This document shows positions 1 to 12,600 of a stretch of 64,000 nt of DNA, in pieces. Source of the stretch: Closterium sp. NIES-65 (Eukaryota > Streptophyta > Zygnematophyceae > Desmidiales > Closteriaceae); contig CANXME010002067.1 of NCBI GenBank assembly GCA_948144175.1, forward strand, positions 2,232,001 through 2,296,000, in the 5' to 3' direction. The position numbers and the translations under genes are program-made. Each line of letters begins with the position of its first letter. The first letter of the stretch is position 1. Under the pieces are notes generated by a model, which made no database searches, was not told where the DNA came from, and was given only the letters and a program-made list of their open reading frames with translations.

Positions 1-626
1 CACCTTTAATACACACTAGATAGTCCCCACGGCGTCACCTCCAAGGGTCCTCGGGTGTCTGGCAATGCCAGCCCCTACCGAAGGGTCCGTGTTTGTAGAG
101 GGATTTTCCCAAGTGTGAAAACGGTCGTGTGCACTAGGAGCATTCCCAAGCTCAATTGCGCAGCGTTGACGAACGATAGGTGCGTGTGCAGAAAAGCTCC
201 TGGTGTCAATACGTCGATAGAGCAAATATTCACTCCAAAAAGTTGATTACAATGAAACACAAGCACACAATTATAGAACTACTGATGCATGAGCAAAACA
301 AACACAAGACAAACATTAAACAGTTATAAAACTGTAATATAAGACTTCGCCATGTTGTCTTGGTAAAACGGTTGTCAAACTTCAGCTGCATTTGGCTTGA
401 TCCGCTTCATTAGAATAACTGATTTCAAGTGACACTTCATCCAAACGCCTCTGCTGACTTCCCTCGCGAGCACTCATGAATTCCCGTTAACACTCATGAA
501 GTCTCATGTGGGGAAACCGTTTTCCAGTTGTAAGAATTTACCGTTTTGTACCTGAAACAAATTTGTCCAGCTAGGCGCGCGACTTTCCAGCGAAGTATCC
601 TGTTCGCCACGTTACAAAAGTCAAAG
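1..626. other. No supportable gene
   Basis: Mixed-composition DNA with only short overlapping open frames on both strands. I see no splice-bounded exon, repeat array or RNA gene here. Confidence 0.5.
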
Positions 627-918
627 CTCGAGATTCAGTTATTCAACTGAGATCTCGAGTCAACCCCGAGCACCCTTCGGGATTCCTCGGCACCCCCCGA
701 AACCCACGCGCACCCCTAAGGGGTGCAATCATGCATGACCGACTTTTCGGTCGTGCTGTACAGCGCATTGACGTGCGCTGTCCTGCACGAGGACAGGGCA
801 GTAATGTCCCCTGTCCTGTTGCGATCGTGGGCCCTGCCACGCTCGCAACAGTGCAAGGCGCACGCACGAGGCCTGAGGGGCCATACGCGCGTGTCAGGAC
901 CCCACACGCGGGTCCCTG
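627..918. other. Array of consecutive hairpins
   Basis: Successive short inverted repeats follow each other almost without gaps, each with a different stem. Examples are 627-659 (arms of about 14 bp, loop ATTC), 665-681, 687-700, 710-726 (8-bp arms), 737-752 (GACCGA/TCGGTC), 760-781 (ACAGCGCA/TGCGCTGT), 780-794, 791-816 (GGACAGGG/CCCTGTCC), 818-849 (13-bp arms, one mismatch), 851-863, 870-882 and 895-918. Because the stems differ in sequence, this is not a tandem duplication of one palindrome. It may be a structured RNA, a fold-back element or a cruciform-prone spacer. No coding frame explains it. Confidence 0.6.
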
Positions 919-984
919 AGATTCGCGCACAGTTGACCTTGACCAGCGCAAGAAGTCAAAGTGGTAAAACCACTCGCCACTCAT

Positions 985-1165
985 TAAAATGCACGAAAAA
1001 TATCAACTCTCATGAACTCTCATGAAAACTCACAAAAACACATGAGAAACAATGAGCGCACACGCAGACTCATGAACAATCGCGAACTCACGCGAACTTA
1101 CCGAAACTCATAAACTTTCATGCGCTTTCACGGAAACTCATGAACATTCATGAACATTCATAAAT
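985..1165. repeat. Degenerate ACTCATGAA-type short repeat
   Basis: Variants of ACTCATGAA, ACTTTCATG and ACATTCATGAA recur about a dozen times at irregular spacing. No gene is visible, and the following 600 bases down to the LRR exon hold nothing else I can support. Confidence 0.5.
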
Positions 1166-1791
1166 TCCACTCACACACAAAAATGCACATAACTTATGAA
1201 CCGCCATGGCGATTCACAAACCGTAAACGGACAAATGTCAAGCACACAAATGCGCTCCTCACACCCCACAAACAATGGTTCATTTTCCTTTATCGTCGGC
1301 GAATAGGCGGTAGGTTGACGTGCAAACCACATTTTGCACTCAACATCTAGTTGCAGTGCAGTTCAGTGTGGTTTGGGTGTTGATTTTGTGTTTGTGTCTT
1401 GTAGGGGGTTTTGATTGTCACATTGCTCTTGTGAGTTCCTTGTCGGGTTTTCCTGTCGCAGTGCAGTTTAATGTAGTGTGGAGGCTGGTTTAGTACTTGT
1501 GTTTTGTGAAGTTGCTCTCTGAGTCGTGATTTCGTTGAAAAATAGTGGTTCGATATGGTCCTCCACGGGAAGCTCCACTCAACATGGTCGCCACGAACCT
1601 GACGGGGCCATCTTTCGGCTCATATCAAGCCAGCCACTGATCGGCAGTTGATGGCCAACCCTGGATTATCACGAGTTGGCCATATGTAGAAAACTCGTCA
1701 GTTCTTTCTCATAATCACTTATGCAACCACATCCACATCCTCACAATCATGTGTTCATGTTCCCACCCATAGCAAATCTACTGTTACTCAC

Positions 1792-1863
1792 AAATAGCTC
1801 AGCATGTCCAAGGCACTGATGGAATTTGGAATGGATCCAGTTAGGCCTTCGATGGGCAGATTG
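1792..1863 (-). CDS. Isolated leucine-rich-repeat exon (24 residues)
   Basis: On the minus strand a 72-base exon sits between an AG acceptor and a GTGAGT donor. It encodes one plant-type LRR unit, with the core LTGSIPNSI followed by SALDMLSYL. Both boundaries are phase 2, splitting a leucine codon, exactly as in the LRR exons of plant LRR receptor-like kinases. I find no neighbouring LRR exon within several kilobases on this strand. It is therefore either an orphan gene fragment or one exon of a gene with very long introns that runs beyond the window. A kinase domain is not visible here. Confidence 0.6.
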
Positions 1864-4800
1864 CTGGTGGGAGTGGAATAGGACGAGTGGGGAACATTAT
1901 AAATGGGATCAAGAATGAAAGAAAATGAGGTATTGATGAATCCAGATGCTTTGGGTATTATGTGCGAAGAAGTAGCCCTTGCAGTTGCAGCCCAAGTGTT
2001 GTCCACCTACACCTAGGTCCATGGACACGATAGCACCTTGAGGGGAGCGTTGTGGATGGCGTTTTGCTCCTCTGAACTCCTTCCGATGTGAGCCATGCAA
2101 GGGATGGAAGGGGATAATAAGCTACCTCAGGCAACACCTTCACCTACTTTAGCCTATATATGCGTATATTCAGTTTCTATGTTTACGAATGAATGGTACG
2201 GTTCCGTGATGACAATTGAAAAAAGGGTGGAGTATTGGGTTTCTGAAATGTTGACGAGCACAGGCCAGAACCGGGCCGGCTCGCTGCACACGAGACGTTG
2301 CACACAGAACAGAGCAACCCCCCCAGCAAGACCCTCAGCAACTGCAAACCTTCCCACACCTCGCGTGTACATGAACGACGCTCCTCTCCCTCCACTCACC
2401 TGTATACTCCACTTATCCCTTGACAAACCCCAATGAAACGCCTTTCACTCACGTACCTGTTGCTTTACCTGTTGCCATACCCCTTGCCAGGCCAATTAGT
2501 GCTCTGACTTATGCATGACTGGAGTACTGGAGCTGTGCCTATCCTAATCTCTTCTGTAGGATCTCATTTTTTTTCAGTTACTTCGACGTAGCAGCACTAA
2601 TGCAACATGGGAGGTTCTTACAGACTCCGCATGGAAGATGTTCACTTGCCCGATGGTACTTAATCCCATTCGTTTACGCTCTCATTGAAGCTACCATGGT
2701 AATTGACCTCAATATGCCTTCAAAAACAGTAGGGACCATCCTAAGGAGATCGCCAAAGCATTCGGTCAGTCTCAAACAGTGTTAACAGTGGCTCTTGAAG
2801 AAAGGGGGTGCAAGAGAAACACAAATAACCACACAGAGGGCATCAAGGGATTGCATGTACCGCAAGGGTTCACACTCGCTGAAATGCACCAGAAATCTGC
2901 AGATACAGAGCATGCAGAATGGTGGAGCGAGAAGGAAAACAGAGGCACCCAAGTCAAGGTTGGCAAGAGTTGGTGCACACATGGGGGATGCAAGACCAGC
3001 TAGAGTTGGTTCTCTCACATGTAGGTCACCATGCCTTGGGCATCGCAGTACACATGGTAGGCCAAGCTGCACTCCCCCCCAGCCACCCACCCAGGGAAAT
3101 TCCGCCCCCATGCTTGCTGCAAGTCCAGCAGGACTTGCTCTGGTGGCAGATGGCGGGGGGGAGGGGGGTAGGAGGGCAAGAGTAGGATAGAAGGAGGGGA
3201 TGGGGCAGGAATCAGAGTTATGATACATCAGATCTCATCACCTGTGTGTCGCACCTTTCTCTTTCTCTTCTTCCAGCCTGTGCCGCACGAATGTGGAATG
3301 GACACATGCGATGGTGAGGTACCCAGAAACCGTGACTCAGAGATTGAAACCTCTACGGTGATCAGCAGTATGCACATGCATGGGAGCATGGGCATGGGGA
3401 TTCATTCACTGATAACGATGGTGCCACCGGTGGTAGGAGGCGCAAACATGAGGGGAGGTCAAATACTATTTCGGGAGGGGGTCCTAGCTCCATTAGGCAC
3501 AGCACGTGAGTACTAAGCTACGTCTAATAGTACTCGTGGTCGTAGATGAGCTACGACGCCTTGCGATGCTGCTTCCACCCATGGGTGCAAGCCAACCACA
3601 CACCAAATCCCCCCCCATGCCTGCTGGAATTCCAGCCAGCAGGAGGTGCCTGCTTCTGAGGAGGTGGGATGGAAGAAGAGATGAATTGATCAGCTCATCA
3701 GCTTCACATGGTCTTCCATTTCTCTCTCTGCACCAGACATAGGGCACACAAGTGTGATGGGCAAGCACGAGGAATTTGTTCCACATGTGGGTGAGAGAAT
3801 ATTGGAGAAATTGCGGTGTTGCGAAGCTATTAGCATGCTGCTGCAATTTCAAGCTTGGAGTTGGCCGGTCAAGCTGCTAAACATCATGCGTTGTGAAAGC
3901 GCCACTTGACTTTGATGACGCCGTGGCACGGTGGTGTCACAGGTGCCTACATTGTGCATGGCGGGATGATGTTGAACGAAATACTAGCTTTGGTAGCGGA
4001 AAACACAGCGGGCTCGGGCCCCGAGTAAAAACCGTTGATCATAGTGACGCGCCATGGCAGCCGAGCCGATGCGCCCCGCGTCATGGTGGTGCCATCGTGG
4101 TGTGAGAGCCTCCATAGAACCCTTGCTGGACCGAATACTTCTACCGTCACCAAGACTCCATAAGACATTTTGTTTCCAGGTCAACAGAATACAGGAGGAT
4201 TGGAGGTGAGGGTGGGGGTCGTTCAAAGGCGGCCTCCTGAACGCCAAAGTTCGTTACCTTGGGAGCCGGCGAACGGGACACAGCGGACTGGAGAAACCAG
4301 GGCGAGACACGTCAGAAAGAGGAGTAAGCCGAGCGGTATGATCCTTTCCTTGATTGTCATTGGTGCGGCGAGCTTCCAGGAAAAGGCTGGTAACTTTCAC
4401 AAGCGGCGCTTGTGAAGCTGTGCGCAACTAGCAGTGTTTCTACTAAAGCTCAATAGAAGTGCGTGGACATCTGTAGAAGGTTGAACCAAAAGACAAATAC
4501 TACTGGTGTGCAGACGACTCGGATGTCCAAGGAGGAGGAAAGCTATAAATTAGTAGTAGGAAATCCAGGGTTAGGGTTGGAGTTGAGGGAAACGGAGAGG
4601 CCCAGTTTCCCGCAACAAATTTGCTTTGCAAATTTCTTCGTGGCTGCGACAGGCCAACTTCGCTAACGGCGTCGAATTCGCAAATTCCAACCTCCCATTC
4701 ACCCGTGGAGTTTGGATCTGCGATGGTATCGTCAAGTTACCCTGCTCTCGCGAACTCCAACGTGACATGAGTTTCGGTGGTGGCGTGGCGTGCCAGCAGG

Positions 4801-5990
4801 GCGTGTCGAACCCAAGAATCCCGCCTGGTCAGACGAACGAGGGCAGTGGCTGACCCTGTTTGACGAGCACAGACCTCTTCATTCACTCTCGCGATAATGG
4901 AACAAGCGAAACCCTAATGACCACTACCGCGAATGTTATGTACTGCGTCCAGCATACGAAGAGGTAGTATATGTGAACATGCGAATTATGGCACTAGCGA
5001 CCAGTCAGTGCCCTATCGACCTGGCGACCCGACGACATAGTGATCTAGCCTCTCAGCCTTCGACGACCTGCCTTATCGCGATCGGAAAATGTCAAGTGGA
5101 CTAGCGATAAGTTTCAGAGTTTAATCGTGCGAATTCTGAGTTGACTACTAGAAACAACGGCAGGATGCCACTAACATTTGATGCTCAAATAATTAATCCC
5201 TACTCGCTATGAGATGCCAGAATGTCGTCCGCTTTAGGAGACATCACTCTCGCACTTCCTCCCCCGCCCCATCCTTCTTCTCCTCCTCACCATCGCACAA
5301 CTATGTGACCCGGAGCCACCGTCGCGAGAAGCATGAATGCGCAATTGACCTTAGAAGGCATCAGAGAGACGGCAAATCCGCTTTTCTCCCTCCTCCACCC
5401 GCAGCCTCCTCCTTTGCTCTCCCCAAGGAAACGCCTTGATTCTTTACTCAGCCCTTCTTTCTTAACTGCGCTGTGATGTAATCTCAAAGGATAGTCTCAG
5501 GAGGAACGTCTCTCTTGCTCAGTCGTTTGGATTCCGGATGAGCTGAGGGCCCAATACACCAATACTGCTGTTCGTCATCCCTAGTGCTTCCTATTGGCGA
5601 CAGTGACTAAAGCCGAGAAAGTCGGCGCCGCGTGGATTGTCAGAGGCGAGAGGAGGCGACGCGAGCATCGCAGGCGTCGGAGCTGCACGAGCAGCGAATT
5701 GAATGGCGAACTGCACGAGGCAAATGGCAAGCGGCACCGTCATTTGACGGTGCTGGTGAGAGAATTGTCTTCTCCGTCTATGCTTGTTGTGGGGAATAAA
5801 AATATCCATTCACTGTATGCCCTTTCCGATACATTCAGAATTATAGAAAAAATCCTACTCTCCTCCTCCCCTCCCCGTCTCCCCCTTTCCCCTTCCCTCC
5901 CCTCCCCCCTCCCCCTCCCCCTCCCCCCTCTTCCCCTCATCAATCCACCCCCCATCTCATTTCTCCCCACTCTCTCTCTCCCCACACTCA
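1864..5990. other. No supportable gene
   Basis: Only short, mutually overlapping open frames occur. Composition shifts repeatedly between AT-rich and G/C-rich stretches, including a C-rich pyrimidine tract at about 5865-5980. A few exon-like pieces (for example near 4626-4850) lack convincing splice sites or a recognisable protein signature. Confidence 0.4.
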
Positions 5991-6013
5991 TGCTACCTGT
6001 CATCCTCTCACAG

Positions 6014-7631
6014 GCCACAACGACACGCTGGAGGACTGGGCGCTGCACGTGCATGCAGTGGGTCCCTTCCAACCAGACGGCCTTAGCCTTCGCGACCAGC
6101 AAGTAGCCGAGCAGGTGCGCCCTGCTGAGAGTGATGTATGTCTGGGTGCTGCATGGTTGGGTTGGGTGCTGCATGGTTGGGTTGGGTGCTGCATGGTTGG
6201 GTTGGGTGCTGCATGGTTGGGTTGGGTGCTGCATGGCTGGAAGAAGCTTCCTTTCTTTCTCACACCCCTTCCCGTTTTTCTGATTCGGGTCGTCATGCAT
6301 ACGAATCGTTTGCAATGCTCCTTGGTTGTACTATGCATTCATCTATGAAAGCCTTTTCTCCGATCTTTTTTCCCCCCCTCTTCCTCTCGCCTCCGCACAC
6401 CCTCCTCTGTTTCACTCCATCTGTGTCTGATTCATCCCCTGTCTACCGCAGCACTCTTTCCCGTTTCCGCTGACCCTTTCAAGTTCCTCCTCTCCCTTCC
6501 GTGCACCTTCCTCACCACCCTTCCCTTATGAGGCGCCTCAAAAGTCACCTTCCTCACCACCTCCGCTCCATTCTGTGCCTCTCCTGCCAATCCTTGCTTG
6601 GTTGGTGCCTTTATTCCATCCCTTCAGGACCTTTCGTTTGGCGTGGTGAGGCAAGTGGCAATGGAGTGCTGAGGTATGCAGACGTGTGGAGTGTTGTGTT
6701 GTTTTCGTGAGAAGGGGGTGTCGAGCACGGGAGGATGTGGGAGAGCGGCGTGGGAGAGGGAGGTGAGGGGGAAAGGAGGGGAGAGAGGAGGAGGGGGGAC
6801 GAGGAGGTGGCGAAAGGAGAGGGGGAGAGGAGTGGGTGAGAGGAGAGGCGGGGAAGGGGGGGTGGGGTGGGGGAGAGGACGAGAGGAGAGGGACGAGAGG
6901 GATTAGGGAGGTCGAGTTGGATATGAACGGAGGGGGACGAGGAGGGGGGGAGTGGGAAGTGGAGGAGAGGAGGGAGCTGGGAGAAGGCGGAAGGGTTCTG
7001 GTTTTCCGCTCGGTGGAAGTAGATGGTAAGTAGGAGGGTGTGGGGAGTTAGGTGGCAGAGGCAGATGCGCTGCTGCTGGCTTGCCGTTTCTGGCCGTTCA
7101 CGAGGGTGCAGGTGAGCGATCCCGTGCTGCTGGATGGTGAATGCAGATGGGCGCAGGGCGGTTAGGGAGAGGCTGACCATGCTGCACCCAGCAGGACGTG
7201 CAGCTTCGCCTGCCTGGGGGGACTGGGGGGGGGGGGTGGGGGGATCTGGGAGGGGGTGCGAGAGAGACGATAGGAACGCAAGAGAAAGAGGGAAGTCGGA
7301 GCTTCCCAGTAGCTTTCTGAAAAGGCAGACGAAGGAAGACGTGCTATCTAGGCTGATACATCTGATATCGCCCTTTAGTTGTTCGGCGACAACGAGGGTG
7401 AGTCTTGTTGAGCGAGTGTAATCGAATCGGAACGAGTCTCCTTGTCGGCCGATGTTGATGCGATCATTATCGGGTGTTTTGCACTGATTGACCATGTGAC
7501 CGCTTGCACCCTGTGCGTGTGCAATTGAGTATGTGACGGCTTGCCTCTCCAACCTTTGTCCTGTTACACCTCCCCTCCATGCCGACGTGCAGGTGTTCGT
7601 CAATGTGCCCTGTTCTGCTGCGCCATGGCAG
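6014..7631 (+). CDS. Possible short exons of an unidentified gene
   Basis: Three plus-strand segments have AG/GT borders and compatible phases: 6014-6114 (contains EDWALHVHAVGPFQPDG), 7061-7111 (contains ALLLACRFWPF) and 7593-7631 (VFVNVPCSAAPW). The last two are whole codons, and the first ends in phase 0. They look more protein-like than the surrounding low-complexity DNA, and further exon-like pieces may follow near 7830-8040. I do not recognise the product, and neither the start nor the end of the gene can be fixed. The introns contain a 20-bp minisatellite and a purine-rich tract. Confidence 0.25.
6150..6242. repeat. 20-bp minisatellite
   Basis: The unit TGGGTGCTGCATGGTTGGGT is repeated almost five times head to tail, directly downstream of the exon candidate that ends at 6114. 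Confidence 0.9.
6700..7010. repeat. Purine-rich low-complexity tract
   Basis: Irregular GAGG/GGAGAGG runs on the plus strand give long open frames on both strands (Gly/Arg/Glu one way, Pro/Ser/Leu the other). These are composition artefacts and not evidence of a gene. Confidence 0.8.
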
Positions 7632-8447
7632 GTGTGTGGGGGGGAGGAACCACAAAGGATGAACGAGGGATGGGAGAGCTTGGAAGGGTTGCAAGGGCAC
7701 CTCAAGGGAGCAGCATCAGCAGCAGCGACACCCGGTCCCCACAATCGCCCTCCCGACAATCACCACGCCCGTCCCATGGGTCCATAAGAATACCTCTCTG
7801 CAGCGGCTTCGGCTGGTTGCAGAGCTGGAGTGCAGCAGGGAGAGGTGCAATCGGTGCCCGACGAAGGTGCATGCTGCAGCAGGTGGGGCAGTAACGGGGG
7901 CAGGCAGGGCAGATGCGAATCAAGGAGGTGGGTGCTCCTAATCCTCCTGCTGCTGCTTCTGCAGAGGCTGCTGCATGACTTTCACCCACCTTCCCCACCT
8001 GAGAACGTCACGGCTACTGTACTGCTCCTGCTGCAGCAGTGGTGGCACCGTGGCATGAGCGGCATGAGAAAACAAGTGACTGTAAGGATGGACATGGGGC
8101 TGGTAGGGAACAGAAGTAGCAAGCAACAGCAGTCATCACAAAAATCCTGCATCCGGAAAACCGATGAAAAAAGTTGCTTTGGAGTTTTGTCGAATGATTC
8201 TTGAACGACGTTTTTCGAACGCTTTTTTGAGAAAGTATAGGTTGCTTTCCAAATGCTTTCTCGAACGCTTTTCAAATGCTTCTCCAATGCTTTTCTGTTC
8301 AAACCTGCCAGGTGAACACCTTCGGAAGAAGTTTGGTACAAGTTTCCGCAGAGCAATTTCGAAGATCGGATCTCATTGCAATGTACTCTTTATGGAATTT
8401 CGGGCTCATTAAAATAAGCTTATGTAGGAGACTTGCACGACCTTATA

Positions 8448-8962
8448 CCGTCTCCCCCCGGATATAAGCGCCACCCTAGGATAAGCGCCTGGCGCTTCTA
8501 ATTGGCATATGGCGCTTATATCCCCTCCTCGATTATAAGCGCACCCCTTGAAAAAACTTGTTTTATTATAAGCGCACGTAAACTTTAAAATTTGAAATGT
8601 GTTCAAAAAGCTGTAACGATTTTTACTTTAGCAGGCGGATATGTTGCAGAATCGGTTCCCTTCACATTCGGACCCTGCACTGGATGCGGGTCCAGTCAGC
8701 AGGACCTGTCAGGAGCTGGATGTGAGTCAGATTGGGTGTATCGCCCAGCGCGCGCGAGAATTTCACAGACGATCCCATGTAACTTCGACTCGATTGAAAA
8801 GGCAAGCACGAGACCTACAGTTTGGTGTTAAAAGATATAAAAAAATATGTATGTCATTTTATAAACGCCGGCGCTTATAAATTTACTCGATTATAAGCCC
8901 ACCCCCATGAAAAAACCTGTTTTATTATTGCCCCCCATGGGGGTATATCCGGGGGGATACGG
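8448..8962. mobile_element. TA-flanked MITE, pogo/Tc1-like
   Basis: A 515-bp element has inverted ends. The left end begins CCGTCTCCCCCCGGATATAAG. The complement of the right end begins CCGTATCCCCCCGGATATAC. A TA dinucleotide lies on both outer sides, the expected target duplication of Tc1/mariner/pogo transposons. Subterminal motifs such as GATTATAAGC recur inverted inside. There is no open frame for a transposase, so it is non-autonomous. Assignment to the pogo branch is an inference from the terminal motif and the TA target. Confidence 0.65.
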
Positions 8963-9665
8963 TATGTAATTTAAAACTATGTTAAGTTGCCTCAATCTTG
9001 CATTCAAAATGAACAGTACAGAAGCTTTGGTAAAAGCTGATAATTCCACCCTAAAAACGCACATAAAACAGCATCCTAAACCCTCTGTGCCTAGTCAGTT
9101 AGGTTGAGCTGCATCATCCTACGACCTGCTTAGCATGCTCCAGTACACTATGTCTTCCACCGAACCCCATCTCTGGTGCTCTAGGTCGAGCGTGCCCCTG
9201 CGTCCACTGCTTCATTGCATGCTCTGCCCTCTCATGCGTCTGCTGCTCCGCCCCTGGCGCTCCCCAGTCATGCCTTTACTGCTGCTTGCTCCAGTCATGC
9301 CTAACCTGCTGCCCCCCTTGTGCACTCCCCTCTATCTGCTCGTGCCTTTTCTGCTGCCCCCCCAACTCTCTCAACTCATGCCTTTTCTGCTGCACCCTCT
9401 TGCACTATCTGGTTGCCTTGCTGGTTGCCCACCCTTGGACACTCCTCACATTGTCTCTACTGCTGCCCCCCTTGCTGACTCCACGCTTTTGCCGCCCGTG
9501 CTACCCCCCATGCTGACTCTACTTTCTTGCCTGGCGTGCTGCCCCCCTTGCTGTCTCCACCAATGCCTCTACCTCCGTTTTGATGTCTCCTCGCAAGTGT
9601 GTGATGCCTATCCTGCTGCCCCCCCTTGTAAACTCCACTCATGCCTCATCTGCTGCCCCCCTTGT

Positions 9666-12600
9666 TTAGTCACCCCATCGCTTGACCCTCTTGCCTCCCC
9701 GGCGTTTGCCACTCTTGTGTCTTTTGCCCCTCCTTCGCTCCTGGCCCCCCCCCTTCTCATCCTCATCCTCATCCTCTTCCTCCTCTTCCACTTCTTCCTC
9801 CTCTTCCTCTTCCCTCCTGCTTCCCTTGCCTCTGCCTCTTTTGTGCTTTCTGCCCTTCCTCCTCTCCTGCCCCCTATGATTTTCATCCTCCTGCTCCCCC
9901 TCCTCCTCCTCCTCATCCTCTTCCTCTTCCCCCCTGCTTCCTCTGATTTTCCCTCTCTTCTGCCTTCTGCCCTTCCTAAGCTCCCGCCCCCCCCGTTCCA
10001 CATCCTCCTCCTCTTCCTCATCCTCATCCTCTTCCTCCTCTTCCACTTCTTCCTCCTCTTCCTCTTCCCTCCTGCTTCCCTTGCCTCTGCCTCTTTTGTG
10101 CTTTCTGCCCTTCCTCCTCTCCTGCCCCCTATGATTTTCATCCTCCTGCTCCCCCTCCTCCTCCTCCCCACCCTCTTCCTCTTCCCCCCTGCCTCCCCTG
10201 AGTTTCCCTCTTTTCTGCCTTCTGCCCTTCCTAATCTCCCGCCCCCCCCGTTTCACATCCTCTTCCTCTTCCTCCTCCTCATCCTCTTGCTCATCCCTCT
10301 TGCCTCCCCTGCTTTTGCATCTCTTGTGCCTTTTGCTCTTCCTCCGCTCCTGCCCCCACTGTTCCTCCTCCTCCTCATCCTCCTCCTCCTCCTCCTCCTC
10401 CTCCTCCTCCTCCTCCTCCTCCTCCTCCTCCTCCTCCTCCTCCTCCTCCTCCTCCTCCTCCTCCTCCTCCTCCTCCTGATCCTCGTCATCCTCCTCGTCA
10501 TCCGTCTTCAAGTCCTCCGCGTCGTACACCTCCTGCTCTTCCTCCTTCAAGTCCTTCTTCTCCTCGTCAGGCGCGGCCGTCCCCTTGAACGCCTCGAATC
10601 CTGACTCGTGAACATACAGGCCACGGTCGCCCCACTTGAAGCCCTGCACGACTGTGTTGTACACGGGGGTGTGGCATGTGAAGTGGTCCTTGATAATCCA
10701 CCGCACATTTCGGTGCAAACCCGTCATCCACTCGGTGTTCTTCCGGTGGGAGTTCGAGACGTTCCAGTCGGTCTTCTTAACCTTTGCCAAGCCCTGGTCA
10801 ATCTGAAAAAGCGTAGCAAAGTATGGGAAAGAGGGGAAATAGAGACATATGTGGACACTCGCGTGTAGAGTTCATGGGCTGCGCAAATAGCCCCACATTC
10901 CAGTCTGGCGGGCAAGAATTGCAAGCAAAGCTAGAGCAAACTGACGGGAGAGCAATAATGCCTTACCACCATGATTGACCAGGCAATCTGGTAGGCTTTG
11001 ACGCACACCCGGCGCCCGACACAGAGATTCCGAAATGCTTCCCGGACCGCATCTACAAACCGGCCGTTGGCAAACGGGAGCCCGTCTCTGCTGTTTCCCC
11101 ACAAGCTGACCCGCTGATTCCCTCCTGCACGCACGCAGGACAAGGCGGGGACGAAGATCATGCACGACATGGTTAGGGGTTGTCCAAAGGGTATGGACGA
11201 AGTGGAGGGCGGTATAGAATGAATGGAGGGTTGGCTGGAGGGCAGTAGAGCAGGGAAGGGCGGGAGAGAAGGGGAGGGCAGGGGAGAGGGGGAGGGCAGG
11301 AGAGACATGGAGGGCGGGAGAGAAGGGGAGGGCTGAAGAGAAATGGAGGGAGGGAGAGAACGGGATGGCGGGAGGGAAGGGGAGAGCTGTAGATTAAAGG
11401 GGGGGCGGGAGAAGGGGAGAGTGGGAGAAGAACCAACGTTAAGCTGTTATGCGGATGTGACTGCACATGCGCTACAAGCCTGGGCAAGGAGAGCAGGTAT
11501 GTAGTTGCGTGCCACAGTGGGGATGCATTAGGGTAAGTTGTTCATCATCGTCATGAGGGGTGCACGAGCAGATGAAATGAATGGTGAAGTAAAACAGAAA
11601 CGCGCGTACTCACTCGGTTGGTATTTTCTCCACATCTTCTTCTTCTTCTTGGTGCCCATCCAGAGATCGGCTGCACGCAGGCCTTGCACCTTCTTGCCGA
11701 AAGTTACAAGCACTCTGCGCTTGAGGTGGAAGCCACGATCGTTCTTCCATGACGTCCAAGCGCGTTTGAAGCCGTCGACAATGTTTTTGTCTTCCATAGC
11801 CTCTCGCAGCTGCATCAGCTTAATTATGTGCGTCTCGCTGATAACCTGATACAAAACCTAAAGGCGCTGTTCGAGCGTTGGGTAGAAGTCTATGGCATCG
11901 TCTGGCCATTCTAGGCACATCCGGTCCCGCCCCACGGCGAAATGAACCTATGACGGACGGGTGGATTGGAAACGTAAAATTGAGTGATGCCTCCGAATGA
12001 AGGGCGGAATTCAGAGGTTGAGAGAGAGGGCTGTTGCCATCACTGCGCCGCATGGCTCCCATACCAACAACAGCACCATGAACATGGGCTCTGGAAGAGG
12101 TGGGGGAGGGATGGGAGAGAGGGTGCAGGGAGAGGAAGGATAGCTGCTATGGTGAGCTATCACTCCGCCGCATGACACCCACCCCACCACCAGCACCATG
12201 AACAGGAGCTCTGGTTGAGGTAGGGGAGCGATGGTAGAGTGGGAGGGCAGAGAGAGGGGATAAAATAGTCAGAGCGAAAGACGGGAGAGTAGGCAGAGTG
12301 AGAGGGCACCGTACGCCCAGCGCGAGGGTTCATGTTCTCCTCGTACGAGGAGTCTCAACTTCCACTGCAGCCACCCCCCTGCACGCTACGCCGCATGCCA
12401 CACGCGTGACCAGCAGCACCTTTTACAGTGGCTCTGGACGAGGAGGGAGAGGGACGGGATAGAGAGGGGAGGGAGGAGCGGCAGACAGAAAGGGGGCCGC
12501 ATGGGGTTGACGGATACGGCTTCCTCTTTTCCTTGCGCCGCATGACACCCACACCACCACCAGCACCAGGAACAGGGGCTCTCGCAGAGGGAGGGGAGGG

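Noticed and set aside
6611-7759. Minus-strand 382-residue Ser/Pro/Leu frame
   Set aside because: It is produced by a purine-rich tract on the other strand, without motif or splice signals, and it overlaps the exon candidates on the plus strand.
9135-10604. Plus-strand 489-residue Leu/Pro-rich frame
   Set aside because: It is the antisense of the Glu/Arg tail of the minus-strand gene. That gene has splice support and a consistent model, while this frame is a compositional shadow.
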